This document shows positions 1 to 7,638 of a stretch of DNA of 9,472 bases, piece after piece. The stretch is from contig WRFT01000057.1 in assembly GCA_009776385.1 (NCBI GenBank), positions 1-9,472 of the forward strand, read 5' to 3'. Each line of letters opens with the position of its first letter. Position 1 is the first letter of the stretch. A program made the position numbers and the translations under genes. Under the pieces are notes generated by a model. The model made no database searches. It saw only the letters and a program-made list of their open reading frames with translations, and was not told the origin of the DNA. This stretch comes from Clostridia bacterium. Lineage in GTDB: Bacteria > Bacillota > Clostridia > Christensenellales > Aristaeellaceae.

Positions 1-3000
1 AGGCACGTTGAGTGTCCAGACTATCGTGTGCGTTGCCTGAGTGTAGACGCCTTCCGGATCACTGCCTTCATATGTCACTTCGGCGGGCAGCTCGTCCGTG
101 ATGATGATTTGTGTCGTTCCCTCCGGCGCTTCGTACGCGATGACGTAGGTGAACTCTTCATACAGTTCAACCGCAATGCCTTTTCCATATTCTTTGACGT
201 ACTTGTATGCGGTATAGACCTTGCGGTCGTCATCGACATCTACTTCTTTTTCTCCGTCATCATCGATGAATGTCACGGTGCCTTTATTAAGCAGTTTATT
301 GTCTGCCGGTACAGCAATGGCCTTGACTTGAACCGTGACGCTCCCGGTCAGGGGCGTGGCGTCTGTTACGTCGATCGTCCATTCTACCGTGTGCGTTGCC
401 AAACTGTAGCTGCCACCGCTTACGTATTCCACTTCTATGGGCAGCTCGTCTTTGATTTTGATTTGTGTCGTGCCCTTGGGCGCTTCATACGCGATGACGT
501 AGGTGAAGGTCTCACCCAGTTCGACGCTTTCGCCTTCGTCTTTCTCATCGACGTACTTATAGGCGTCGTACACCTTGCGGTCGTCGTCGACTTCCTCATC
601 ATCGCCGTCATACGAAACGGTGGCTTCGTTATGCAGCTTGCCATCCGCCGGCATCGCCGTTAGCTTCACCGTTAATATGACGAATCCCGGTTCGACAAAT
701 CCGTCCGCTTCATCGGGTTCAATCGTCCAGACTACCGTACGCGGCGGGCCCGCAGTGTAGCTGCCACCGCTTACGTATTCCAGTTCATCCGGCAGTCGGT
801 CGGTAATCTTGACTTCTTTTACCGGCACTCCCTGCGGCGGGTTGTATTCGATGCGGTAGCTGAATGTGTCGCCCAACTTGATGGGTTCTATATTCTCACC
901 ATTCAGCGTCTTTTTAGACCACTTTTCTTCCACGGGCAGGTCGTGTTCTACTTCGTCAATGACTTCTTTCCCATCAAAATCACGATAGGTCACCGTACCC
1001 TCGTTATGCAGTATTTCATCTTCCGGCACGGACAGGATGGTGACTGTGATGGATACCTGCCCAACCAGGTCTGAAGGCTCATCCGGATCGAGTTCCGGCA
1101 GTATCCACACTACCGTATGGTCAACCGGATCATAATTTCCATATGTCACGTCATTCCACATGCTGCTTTCGTATTTCACCTCGGCGGGCAGCAGGTCTTT
1201 GATGACGACATACTGCGTGCCTTCCGGAGCTTCATATGAAATGACATAGGAGAAGGTATCGCCCGGCTTCATGTGCGCTTTTGTGCCTTCGGCTGTTTTT
1301 TCGGACCGTCTGTCCAGAACGGGACGGTCGTCCTCGACCTCTTCTTCCTCGTCGTCGTACCATACGGTCGCTTCGTTATGCAGCTTTTCGCCTTCCGGCA
1401 TTTCAACCAGTTTAACCGTGATGGAAACAGAACCATAGCCAATTGGACCCGAAGCATCCGTTATGATCCATTCGAGCGTTCCGTCTTCTTTTATCGTCGC
1501 CGGGGGCGTGGAACTTCTATATTCCACTTCGGGCGGCAGCATGTCGATGATGGTGACGGTGGACGTGCCCTCCGGCGCATCGTAATCGATGACATAAGTG
1601 AACACCTCGCCCACATAGACGGGATCGCCCTTCTCTTTGCCATCGACCCATTTGTGAGATTTCGGGGGGATGGGCGTATTGGTTACCGTAAAGGCGCCAT
1701 CGTCCGCCTGCGTGTAGGTCATGATGAATTTCAACGCGCCTTCGCCGGACTCCTCAAGTTCCTCGTAGGCAATCTTGTACGCATCATTGTTAATGAAATG
1801 ATACTTTGGAAGATTATCAATATTAAACGTATTGTCATCGTTAAGCGCAACGGTCTTTTGATATACGGCAATCTCGGTTTCTTCATCTAAATGGACTTTA
1901 CCGATGACGGTGATGAGCACCTCCGGCAGCGGATCCGGCATGTCCTCATCCTCGAAGGCCCATATTTTGATGCCGGAGACACCCGTCTTGTCGGCGGTGT
2001 TTGTAATGGGGATAGCATCGAGTCCTACAGTAAACCATTCACTAGCGGAAGTCGCACCGTACGCCAATATATATGCAGCGGGATCCACAACGTCCACCGG
2101 CAGCAGGTATTCGCCGCTAATACGGTATGTATACGGATTACCGTTCGCGTCGCCCTCCGCTAAGTCCGTGAAAACGCATGTGTTCGCACCCGTTAGGATT
2201 CTTTCATACCGGACAAAACTTTCATCCCATACAAAACCGGTTGCGCCGATAACTCCCCGTGTCAACTCTATCCAAATAGACGCGGGTATCGGGTTCCATG
2301 TGTCGTTTTCTTCAATGCCGTCTAAATCCCATTCCTTAGTGACCTCAAGGGAGATAGGAGTGAATTCATTGGTAAGAGCCTCGTTGGAGTTTGCCGCGGC
2401 TGTACCATTTTCTATTTCATAGTTGACGGGCCGAATCGTTTCTAACCAACGGTAGACATACTCGCCGCCCTCGCCGAAGCGCGGGAGGTTGTAAATGGTC
2501 CACAGCCAAATGTTATCTCGAACGGAAACTTCGCTGATATCCCCGGAATCCACGATATAATCAATATACCCCGGTACATTGTAATAGGCACTATCCGCGG
2601 GTTCCGCGTCTTCCGTCCGCGCGGCGCGTTGGAGCGTTACGGTCAGTTTGCTTGGGCGATAGTCTTCGGAACCCGAGTCTTTCCACATTTTGCGCCCGAC
2701 CACGTTGACCTCATTGAGCATTTCGTTTGTGACGGTCACCTTGCCTGAAGCATCCGGAGCGGAAGCCCTGTCGATGGTGAACATCTTATCCGCGCCGCCC
2801 GGTGTCACGAGTTTGGCAACCGTTCCATCCGCGCCGATGGCGGTAAAGTTATAGCCGTTTATCCCGTCTTCCGCTACGACATAGGTATAGGGAACAAAAT
2901 TATTATCCGCGTCTACATATCCTGCGGGCAATTCCTGTACGGCACGCCAGGCTCCGGTGGTCTCATCGTATTTCATTTCAATACGGTAGACACCGCTCAT

Positions 3001-6000
3001 GCCAAAGATGCTGACGGTTAAGAAGATGCTGTCTCCCGTTGACGGCCGCAGCCCAAGATAGCCCGCATCTCCGGTGAACGCCTTGACAAATTCAACGCCG
3101 CGCGTGAAATCCTCTCCCTCAATGGGTGTGTTGCGAAGCGTCGCGTCGGTATATACACCATATCTTCCGCCGTTGTAGTTTTCCGCCGCCTTATAGATAT
3201 CAACAAAGTAGCCGGCGGGCGGGTTAATTTCTACCAAGTTGTATGTATACGGCTTGCCATCCGGATCGTTAATTAATAAATCGTCAAAGGTATAATGCCA
3301 TTCGTTGTTATCGCCCAATATACACTCCCCGTTGGCGCCGGCGATGATTTCGTTGTTCCTGAAGAGCGCGAAGGTAACGGAGGGTATTTGATAGGCCGTA
3401 TCCTCACCAAGGTAATCTATCCATGATTTATATTCGTTCGGCTCCGCCAGCTTATCCGGCCCCCATACCTTGTACGCCTCAAAGGTAAACCGCCTTTGGC
3501 TGAACGGTACATCCACGTTGTTGGATAGGGTGAAGAAATAACTCGTCATCTTCAAATTGCCGGTATGCCTATAGGTACGCAGCAGCGTTCCGTCATGGTC
3601 ATACACGGGGATGGCCGGCGTATGAGTGCTTGAATATGGCGGAATGATGTCTACCCACTCTTCTTCGTCCGTGATGGGGTTGTACACCAGCATGGCGGTT
3701 TCCACGACATGGTATACATTCAAAATCGGTTTGCCATCCGCTCCCTCGCGGTTGATTGGCACATTGGGGAACACGTCCTGATAGGTGGTTTTCGATTCCG
3801 GCCCGCCCGCAATCTCCATGATGTACAGGTTCCCCGCACGGTCATACGCGGGCTTGAGTTCACCACCGTCTTCATAGAACAGCTGTACCCTTACGTCCGG
3901 ATAATCGCGCCCCGTGCCGGAGCCGATCCAGTTTTTCTGTACACGGACGGATATGGAAGCTTGCAGGGGATCGTAGGTATTGACGAAACTCGCCTTATCC
4001 TCACCCGGGCCGATATAGGCTACGCCGTCTCCCACAACGCCGTTCCCTTTTTTAACAAACAGGATGAAATCACCGATGCTGCTGGTTTCCACCACGCGGT
4101 AATAGGCCTGCTTATACACGCCATCGACCAGCACGAGCTGCGGCTGCGGGGGGAAGGCCTGGATGGTGCCATTTATTAGGTACCTATCCTTCGGATCGCT
4201 TTTATCATTCGGGTCGGCCGTAAACGAATAGGCCTGCCTTTGGGGAGTCAATGATATCCAACTGTCGGGATCCTCCGGATTAACGCTTCGCTGCAATGTA
4301 AAGGTTAATGTGCCCAGATTGTAGCCCGTTGGCAGCGCACTAATGCCCTCCCATACTTTTTCGAGGGTGATGCCCGCTATACGCTTTTCCCTATTGGTAA
4401 ACTCATAAGCGTTTTGCGTTCTTTTGTCTGTTACATCGAAGTTTTCGGTAATATGCTCGTCTACGTTGTACACATAGCGAATGCCGTTGTCATCGTAGGC
4501 GGGCAGCCGCAGCAGAATATAGTTATCCCCCTGGATGGTGATGACAGCTTGGCCTTTATCATCATATAGGATGGCGCCGCTGCCGCCTATTCTGGTAGTA
4601 TCCTGACTTAACCCACCGGGCATGCCGCGGCCGACGGCAAACAGGTCGAAGGTTGCCGTTTGGCCGGACAATGTGAGAGGATTGATGAGGTCCCATTTCT
4701 TAGACACATAAATATCGATGAAATCATCCAGCGGTTCGTCAATATCCCCGGTGAGGGTGTTGGTGATGACGACGGTTCCGACATGATCGGACGACCATAA
4801 GACTTGTCCGTTATTTCCCGTGCTGAAGGAAACGGTCCAGTTGGGGTTGCCGCCCAGTTCCTTTATGTAATATGTTGCGTTCGGGTCTAAATCCGCACTC
4901 CTGATGACGCGGACGACGTTATACTCGTAACCGGCGGGCATAAATATCCTGTCTACTAAGACGTCGTCATTGGGCGTATTAACCCGGTATAACTCCAAGG
5001 TAACGGCGGGGAAGGGCGCGTTGTATAACTTGCCGTTTTTATCCCAGCTCTTGATGACGACGATGGCATTTTCATCGTCAGCCGCTTCGTCGGGCGTGTT
5101 GACGAGGGTCATGCCGTTGGTGACAGAACTGTAACCTGAAGGTATTTGTTCTTCTACAATATAGTAAATATACTCGTTTCCCCAACGGTCAAAACGCGGC
5201 CAGTCTTTGCCTAAATTCTCCGGTATGGATCCGGTTCCCGTTTCGGACGGATCCGGCCTGAAAAGGATGATATACGGATTGCCGATATCATTTTTCACCT
5301 GCTCGGTACCGCCCCGGCTATCCCTGCGGTACAAGGTGGCGCGCGCGTCAAGGCCCTCCGGGTTACCGTCCGTCCAGACCTTTTCGGCCGTGAGGGAGAT
5401 ATTATTGACGATGTTCATGTAATGATAGGTGGTCAGTTTGCCGTTCGTTGTAATGATGGGCTGCAATGCCATGAAGTTTGAATTGCTTTGCGTTAACTCT
5501 GTTACCAGGAATTGGCGTTTTACATCGGTTTCTGTTTCCGTGAAGGGGTTCAGCACATACTCCTCGGTAATGAGAAGCCTGGAGATGAGCGTGGTGGCGT
5601 CATTCGGATTGCGCTGCAGAATCATCACATAGGGTTCGCCGCCGTTAAACAGGGGGTCGTTTAAGCAGGTGATGGTGAATTCGCTATAGGCGCTTTCCTG
5701 CTTGTTAATGGCGTCGTCCCATGTTTTTTCGATGATGATACCAATTTTATCATCCGGCACGACGGGCGTATTGGACACGATAAATCCATCATGCGTGTTG
5801 CCGGTTACGGTGGGCTTATAATTAAGTTCCTCTATCGGCCTGCCGTCAACGAGAACTTCTTGAACCTCGAACTCATAGGCAATATAATTTCCGCTGCCCG
5901 CGGGGTGTTCCCCGCCCATTTGGATGTTCTGGAAGATCGCGGGCTGCCAGCCGGCGAGCGGTTCCCATTGCGCGGTTTCAGTAGAGGACGCGCCGGTCGT

Positions 6001-6819
6001 TATGTTTAATAGCCTGAAAGTGACCTGCCTGATTTGGCCGAACTCGTCACCGGCCCACACCTTATTGACAGACACGTTTCGCGTCACCGTATTATAGACA
6101 TGAATCGTTTCGCCCGGTTTATACTCCTTTTCGCCGCTCAAGCTTACGGTGGTGGCGTTTAAAAACTTTTCCTCGTGGAACTTGAGGGTATGGAAAGGCT
6201 TGCCGTCGGAGTTATGCGACGGGAAATTAAACGTTCCCGATACGGTATAGAAGGGGTCATCCGCATTGGGATCCCCCACGAAACCTGTGATGGAATCGTA
6301 AACGGTACCCGTACCGCCTGTTTCCCCGGCATATCCGGAGGTCATACTCAGCAGAATTTCCACTTCGGCACGTTCTTTACCGTGCGTTCCCAGCCAGGTC
6401 TTTTCAACGGGCGTACTGATAATGGCGGACACGGGAATGACCCTGCCGCCGCCGGTAAACACTTCCGAATCGTACACTTTGTACGCGGAAGGGTCGATAC
6501 CGTTTAATGTATACGCCACGCCCGTGGCGCCGGAAGGCGGGACATTAGCGGGAAAAGCCGCCGTCCAGTTGTTGGCGGCGGTCACATTCTGCGTTTGCGG
6601 GTTTCCGCCCGTCCAGGATACGGTGATGGACAAGCCCGTCGGCGGCGGAGTCGGTTCATCCGGATACCAAAGAACCGCGACGGAACCGGAAGGTACCGTC
6701 ACGGGATTGCTCGCCGGGGAGATGGGCTGTGATTCAGCCAACACGCCGAGGGGCAGCATTTGGGTAACCATCAAAACGGTAATCAGGAACGCTATGATCC
6801 TTCTGGAAGTTAATTTCAT
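1..6819 (-). CDS. Giant secreted Cna-B / fimbrial-D2 repeat surface protein (3' end outside window)
   Basis: The frame is open without a stop from ATG 6817-6819 to base 1, giving 2273 codons (about 250 kDa) with the C-terminus missing. The start is fixed by AAGGAGG ten bases upstream and by a signal peptide: residues 1-28 have basic S-R-R, a hydrophobic core and likely cleavage after V-L-A. Residues 64-1715 form a chain of Cna-B-like beta modules. Each opens with K-x-W (W at 142, 255, 367, 482, 592, 709, 823, 964, 1119, 1375, 1497, 1620; F at 1248), usually has a Glu in a Y-x-V-x-E strand, and closes with a T-N-T/F-V-N-T-type strand. From about 1715 there are tandem D2/DUF11-like modules. In known families the Lys, Asn and acidic residues form intramolecular isopeptide bonds, giving rigid stalks; that role here is inferred. 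A cell-wall anchor such as LPxTG would be expected past the edge but cannot be seen. It is the last visible gene of a probable three-gene operon. Confidence 0.93.
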   Translation of the reverse strand, partial: MKLTSRRIIAFLITVLMVTQMLPLGVLAESQPISPASNPVTVPSGSVAVLWYPDEPTPPPTGLSITVSWTGGNPQTQNVTAANNWTAAFPANVPPSGATGVAYTLNGIDPSAYKVYDSEVFTGGGRVIPVSAIISTPVEKTWLGTHGKERAEVEILLSMTSGYAGETGGTGTVYDSITGFVGDPNADDPFYTVSGTFNFPSHNSDGKPFHTLKFHEEKFLNATTVSLSGEKEYKPGETIHVYNTVTRNVSVNKVWAGDEFGQIRQVTFRLLNITTGASSTETAQWEPLAGWQPAIFQNIQMGGEHPAGSGNYIAYEFEVQEVLVDGRPIEELNYKPTVTGNTHDGFIVSNTPVVPDDKIGIIIEKTWDDAINKQESAYSEFTITCLNDPLFNGGEPYVMILQRNPNDATTLISRLLITEEYVLNPFTETETDVKRQFLVTELTQSNSNFMALQPIITTNGKLTTYHYMNIVNNISLTAEKVWTDGNPEGLDARATLYRRDSRGGTEQVKNDIGNPYIILFRPDPSETGTGSIPENLGKDWPRFDRWGNEYIYYIVEEQIPSGYSSVTNGMTLVNTPDEAADDENAIVVIKSWDKNGKLYNAPFPAVTLELYRVNTPNDDVLVDRIFMPAGYEYNVVRVIRSADLDPNATYYIKELGGNPNWTVSFSTGNNGQVLWSSDHVGTVVITNTLTGDIDEPLDDFIDIYVSKKWDLINPLTLSGQTATFDLFAVGRGMPGGLSQDTTRIGGSGAILYDDKGQAVITIQGDNYILLRLPAYDDNGIRYVYNVDEHITENFDVTDKRTQNAYEFTNREKRIAGITLEKVWEGISALPTGYNLGTLTFTLQRSVNPEDPDSWISLTPQRQAYSFTADPNDKSDPKDRYLINGTIQAFPPQPQLVLVDGVYKQAYYRVVETSSIGDFILFVKKGNGVVGDGVAYIGPGEDKASFVNTYDPLQASISVRVQKNWIGSGTGRDYPDVRVQLFYEDGGELKPAYDRAGNLYIMEIAGGPESKTTYQDVFPNVPINREGADGKPILNVYHVVETAMLVYNPITDEEEWVDIIPPYSSTHTPAIPVYDHDGTLLRTYRHTGNLKMTSYFFTLSNNVDVPFSQRRFTFEAYKVWGPDKLAEPNEYKSWIDYLGEDTAYQIPSVTFALFRNNEIIAGANGECILGDNNEWHYTFDDLLINDPDGKPYTYNLVEINPPAGYFVDIYKAAENYNGGRYGVYTDATLRNTPIEGEDFTRGVEFVKAFTGDAGYLGLRPSTGDSIFLTVSIFGMSGVYRIEMKYDETTGAWRAVQELPAGYVDADNNFVPYTYVVAEDGINGYNFTAIGADGTVAKLVTPGGADKMFTIDRASAPDASGKVTVTNEMLNEVNVVGRKMWKDSGSEDYRPSKLTVTLQRAARTEDAEPADSAYYNVPGYIDYIVDSGDISEVSVRDNIWLWTIYNLPRFGEGGEYVYRWLETIRPVNYEIENGTAAANSNEALTNEFTPISLEVTKEWDLDGIEENDTWNPIPASIWIELTRGVIGATGFVWDESFVRYERILTGANTCVFTDLAEGDANGNPYTYRISGEYLLPVDVVDPAAYILAYGATSASEWFTVGLDAIPITNTADKTGVSGIKIWAFEDEDMPDPLPEVLITVIGKVHLDEETEIAVYQKTVALNDDNTFNIDNLPKYHFINNDAYKIAYEELEESGEGALKFIMTYTQADDGAFTVTNTPIPPKSHKWVDGKEKGDPVYVGEVFTYVIDYDAPEGTSTVTIIDMLPPEVEYRSSTPPATIKEDGTLEWIITDASGPIGYGSVSITVKLVEMPEGEKLHNEATVWYDDEEEEVEDDRPVLDRRSEKTAEGTKAHMKPGDTFSYVISYEAPEGTQYVVIKDLLPAEVKYESSMWNDVTYGNYDPVDHTVVWILPELDPDEPSDLVGQVSITVTILSVPEDEILHNEGTVTYRDFDGKEVIDEVEHDLPVEEKWSKKTLNGENIEPIKLGDTFSYRIEYNPPQGVPVKEVKITDRLPDELEYVSGGSYTAGPPRTVVWTIEPDEADGFVEPGFVILTVKLTAMPADGKLHNEATVSYDGDDEEVDDDRKVYDAYKYVDEKDEGESVELGETFTYVIAYEAPKGTTQIKIKDELPIEVEYVSGGSYSLATHTVEWTIDVTDATPLTGSVTVQVKAIAVPADNKLLNKGTVTFIDDDGEKEVDVDDDRKVYTAYKYVKEYGKGIAVELYEEFTYVIAYEAPEGTTQIIITDELPAEVTYEGSDPEGVYTQATHTIVWTLNVP
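405..431 (-). repeat. 27-base exact direct repeat, copy A (copy B at 756-782)
   Basis: The plus-strand string beginning tgtagctgccaccgcttacg is identical over 27 bases at 405-431 and 756-782, 351 bases (117 codons) apart. It encodes the same E-Y-V-S-G-G-S-Y segment in D2-like modules 4 and 3. A further 20-base exact match, tacgcgatgacgtaggtgaa, occurs at 134-153 and 488-507 in modules 5 and 4. Confidence 0.9.
756..782 (-). repeat. 27-base exact direct repeat, copy B
   Basis: This is the second copy of the 27-base identity described at 405-431, inside D2-like module 3 of the giant protein. The identical codons, rather than only identical residues, indicate recent copying or gene conversion. 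Confidence 0.9.
1678..6628 (-). repeat. Array of Cna-B-like modules within the giant protein
   Basis: Residues about 64-1714 hold one degenerate N-terminal module (W69, with Val where the Lys should be) followed by 13 modules with K-x-W or K-x-F openings. Spacing between successive aromatic residues is 110-117 residues for the first six intervals (142 to 823), then 141, 155, 129, 127, 122 and 123. Most modules end in a V-x-N-T or I-T-N-T strand, as in pilin and collagen-binding B-type domains. The modules are strongly diverged from one another, suggesting an old expansion. Boundaries are approximate. Confidence 0.82.
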
Positions 6820-6827
6820 GGTTCGTA

Positions 6828-6836
6828 CTCCTCCTT
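6828..6836 (-). promoter_or_regulatory. Ribosome binding site of the giant surface protein
   Basis: On the minus strand this reads AAGGAGGAG. The AAGGAGG core (6830-6836) lies ten bases before ATG 6819, which fixes the start of this long gene. Confidence 0.85.
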
Positions 6837-6841
6837 CAAAA

Positions 6842-6855
6842 CCCGTATAAACGGG
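6842..6855 (-). other. Small hairpin directly before the giant gene's Shine-Dalgarno
   Basis: On the minus strand CCCGT-TTAT-ACGGG makes a perfect 5-bp stem with a tetraloop, followed by TTTT and then, after a single intervening G, the Shine-Dalgarno sequence. The stem and T-run are too short for a confident terminator; it could be a weak attenuator or an mRNA-processing or stability element. Confidence 0.4.
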
Positions 6856-6859
6856 GCTG

Positions 6860-6875
6860 GGCGCTTGAAAGCGCC
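6860..6875 (-). other. Intercistronic GC-rich hairpin
   Basis: On the minus strand GGCGCT-TTCA-AGCGCC gives a perfect 6-bp stem with a tetraloop, 18 bases after the stop of the 230-residue gene. No T-run follows directly, so it is more like a stabilising or processing element than a terminator. It is in tandem with the hairpin at 6842-6855. Confidence 0.45.
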
Positions 6876-6893
6876 GATGTTTCCTGATTAAAC

Positions 6894-7586
6894 TCATTCG
6901 GTGATGACGGCCACCAGGCGGAACCACCAGTTATAGTTATCGCTGTCTAAAATAAAGCTGTAAGATTCTTGCGTTTCGCCCGGAATATTACCCCAGCCCG
7001 AGCCGGTATCCTGCTGCCATTGCAGGGTGTACACCGTATCTTCAAAGCCCGAAAGCTGCGCTGTATATTGAATGACCTGACCGTAGTAAAGCATTTCACC
7101 GGGGGCATAGTTGGGTGAAATGTGAATATCGTAGAAACGGGGCTGATCCGGCGTGATTTCATCGGCCATGCCCGACAGGTCCACATAGAAGACGACCTTG
7201 TCCGAGCTGACTTGCACGGTATATGTTTTGAGTTCCGCCAGCATGTAGCGCAAGGGCACTATGGAGGGCGTAAACTCCGCTAAAACGCGGTATCCGTTTT
7301 CTTTGGTGAGGTACACCTTTTCGGGCATACCGGCCCCCACGGCGATAACGGTGAGGCTGTCCGGCGCGGCGGCATCCTGCGGCTGGAACAACGCCGCTAC
7401 GAGCACGGCGCCCTCGGGAATGTCTACATCATCATCCACTCCGGCGTGCACCTTGGCCAGGGTGGCAACATCCTCAATGCTTAACACGGCTGAATAAACG
7501 GATTCCTGGGCCAGTACCGGGAAGCCCGCGCACAGGCACAGCGCCAGCGCCAGGCAGAGAACCTTTGGTATGAATGTGCTTCTCAT
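6894..7586 (-). CDS. Small secreted protein with C-terminal Ig-like domain
   Basis: This is a 230-residue protein of unknown function. Residues 1-26 are a signal peptide (R2, K8, a Leu/Ala/Cys-rich core, cleavage after V-L-A). Its Cys residues are not preceded by G/A/S, so it is not an obvious lipoprotein. Residues 27-150 are a beta-rich, acidic region with no family I recognise. Residues 152-230 look like an Ig-like domain with Y-T-L-Q-W-Q, G-S-G-W and D-N-Y-N-W-W-F-R-L motifs, and closely match the end of the 330-residue protein upstream. AGGAGG lies eight bases before the ATG. It follows the 330-residue gene by 52 bases and precedes the giant gene by 74, which suggests co-transcription. 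No membrane anchor or sorting signal is visible, so it may be released or bound non-covalently at the surface. A role as an accessory to the giant fibre is inference only. Confidence 0.88.
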   Translation of the reverse strand: MRSTFIPKVLCLALALCLCAGFPVLAQESVYSAVLSIEDVATLAKVHAGVDDDVDIPEGAVLVAALFQPQDAAAPDSLTVIAVGAGMPEKVYLTKENGYRVLAEFTPSIVPLRYMLAELKTYTVQVSSDKVVFYVDLSGMADEITPDQPRFYDIHISPNYAPGEMLYYGQVIQYTAQLSGFEDTVYTLQWQQDTGSGWGNIPGETQESYSFILDSDNYNWWFRLVAVITE

Positions 7587-7594
7587 GGTAACAT

Positions 7595-7600
7595 CCTCCT
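7595..7600 (-). promoter_or_regulatory. Ribosome binding site of the 230-residue secreted protein
   Basis: On the minus strand this is a perfect AGGAGG, eight bases before ATG 7586. It supports independent translation of this gene within the operon. Confidence 0.87.
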
Positions 7601-7611
7601 AAAAACTCTTA

Positions 7612-7625
7612 AGGCCGGTGGACCT
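7612..7625 (-). other. Weak intercistronic hairpin
   Basis: On the minus strand AGGTC-CACC-GGCCT forms a 5-bp stem that needs one G-U pair, so it works only for the minus-strand RNA. It is followed by TAAGAG and five Ts. The stem is probably too weak for efficient termination. Confidence 0.3.
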
Positions 7626-7638
7626 AAAAGATGATGAA

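Larger units (their letters stand above)
1..1677 (-). repeat. Five tandem fimbrial D2/DUF11-like modules at the visible C-terminal end
   Basis: From about residue 1715 the protein changes to repeats of roughly 115-130 residues starting near 1715, 1836, 1961, 2084 and 2202; the fifth is cut by the window edge. Each has G-(D/E)-x-F-(T/S)-Y, a P-(E/K/Q)-G turn, a D-x-L-P strand followed by (L/V)-x-Y and, where visible, a closing N-(E/K)-(A/G)-T-V strand. Acidic linkers join them, with D-D-D-R-K-V-Y before the last two. The layout resembles fimbrial isopeptide D2 and DUF11-type repeats. Modules 3-5 share long identical DNA stretches, pointing to recent duplication. More copies may lie beyond the edge. 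Confidence 0.8.

Noticed and set aside
28..2422. Several plus-strand open frames opposite the giant gene (for example 28-663, 1273-1890, 1904-2422)
   Set aside because: They lie antisense to a continuous coding frame with a clear domain pattern, lack convincing ribosome binding sites, and have implausible compositions. They are shadows of the minus-strand codons.
7509..7586. Lipoprotein signal in the 230-residue protein (Cys 17 and 19 in the leader)
   Set aside because: The residue before each Cys is Leu, not Gly/Ala/Ser, so there is no valid lipobox. An ordinary signal peptidase I site follows at V-L-A.
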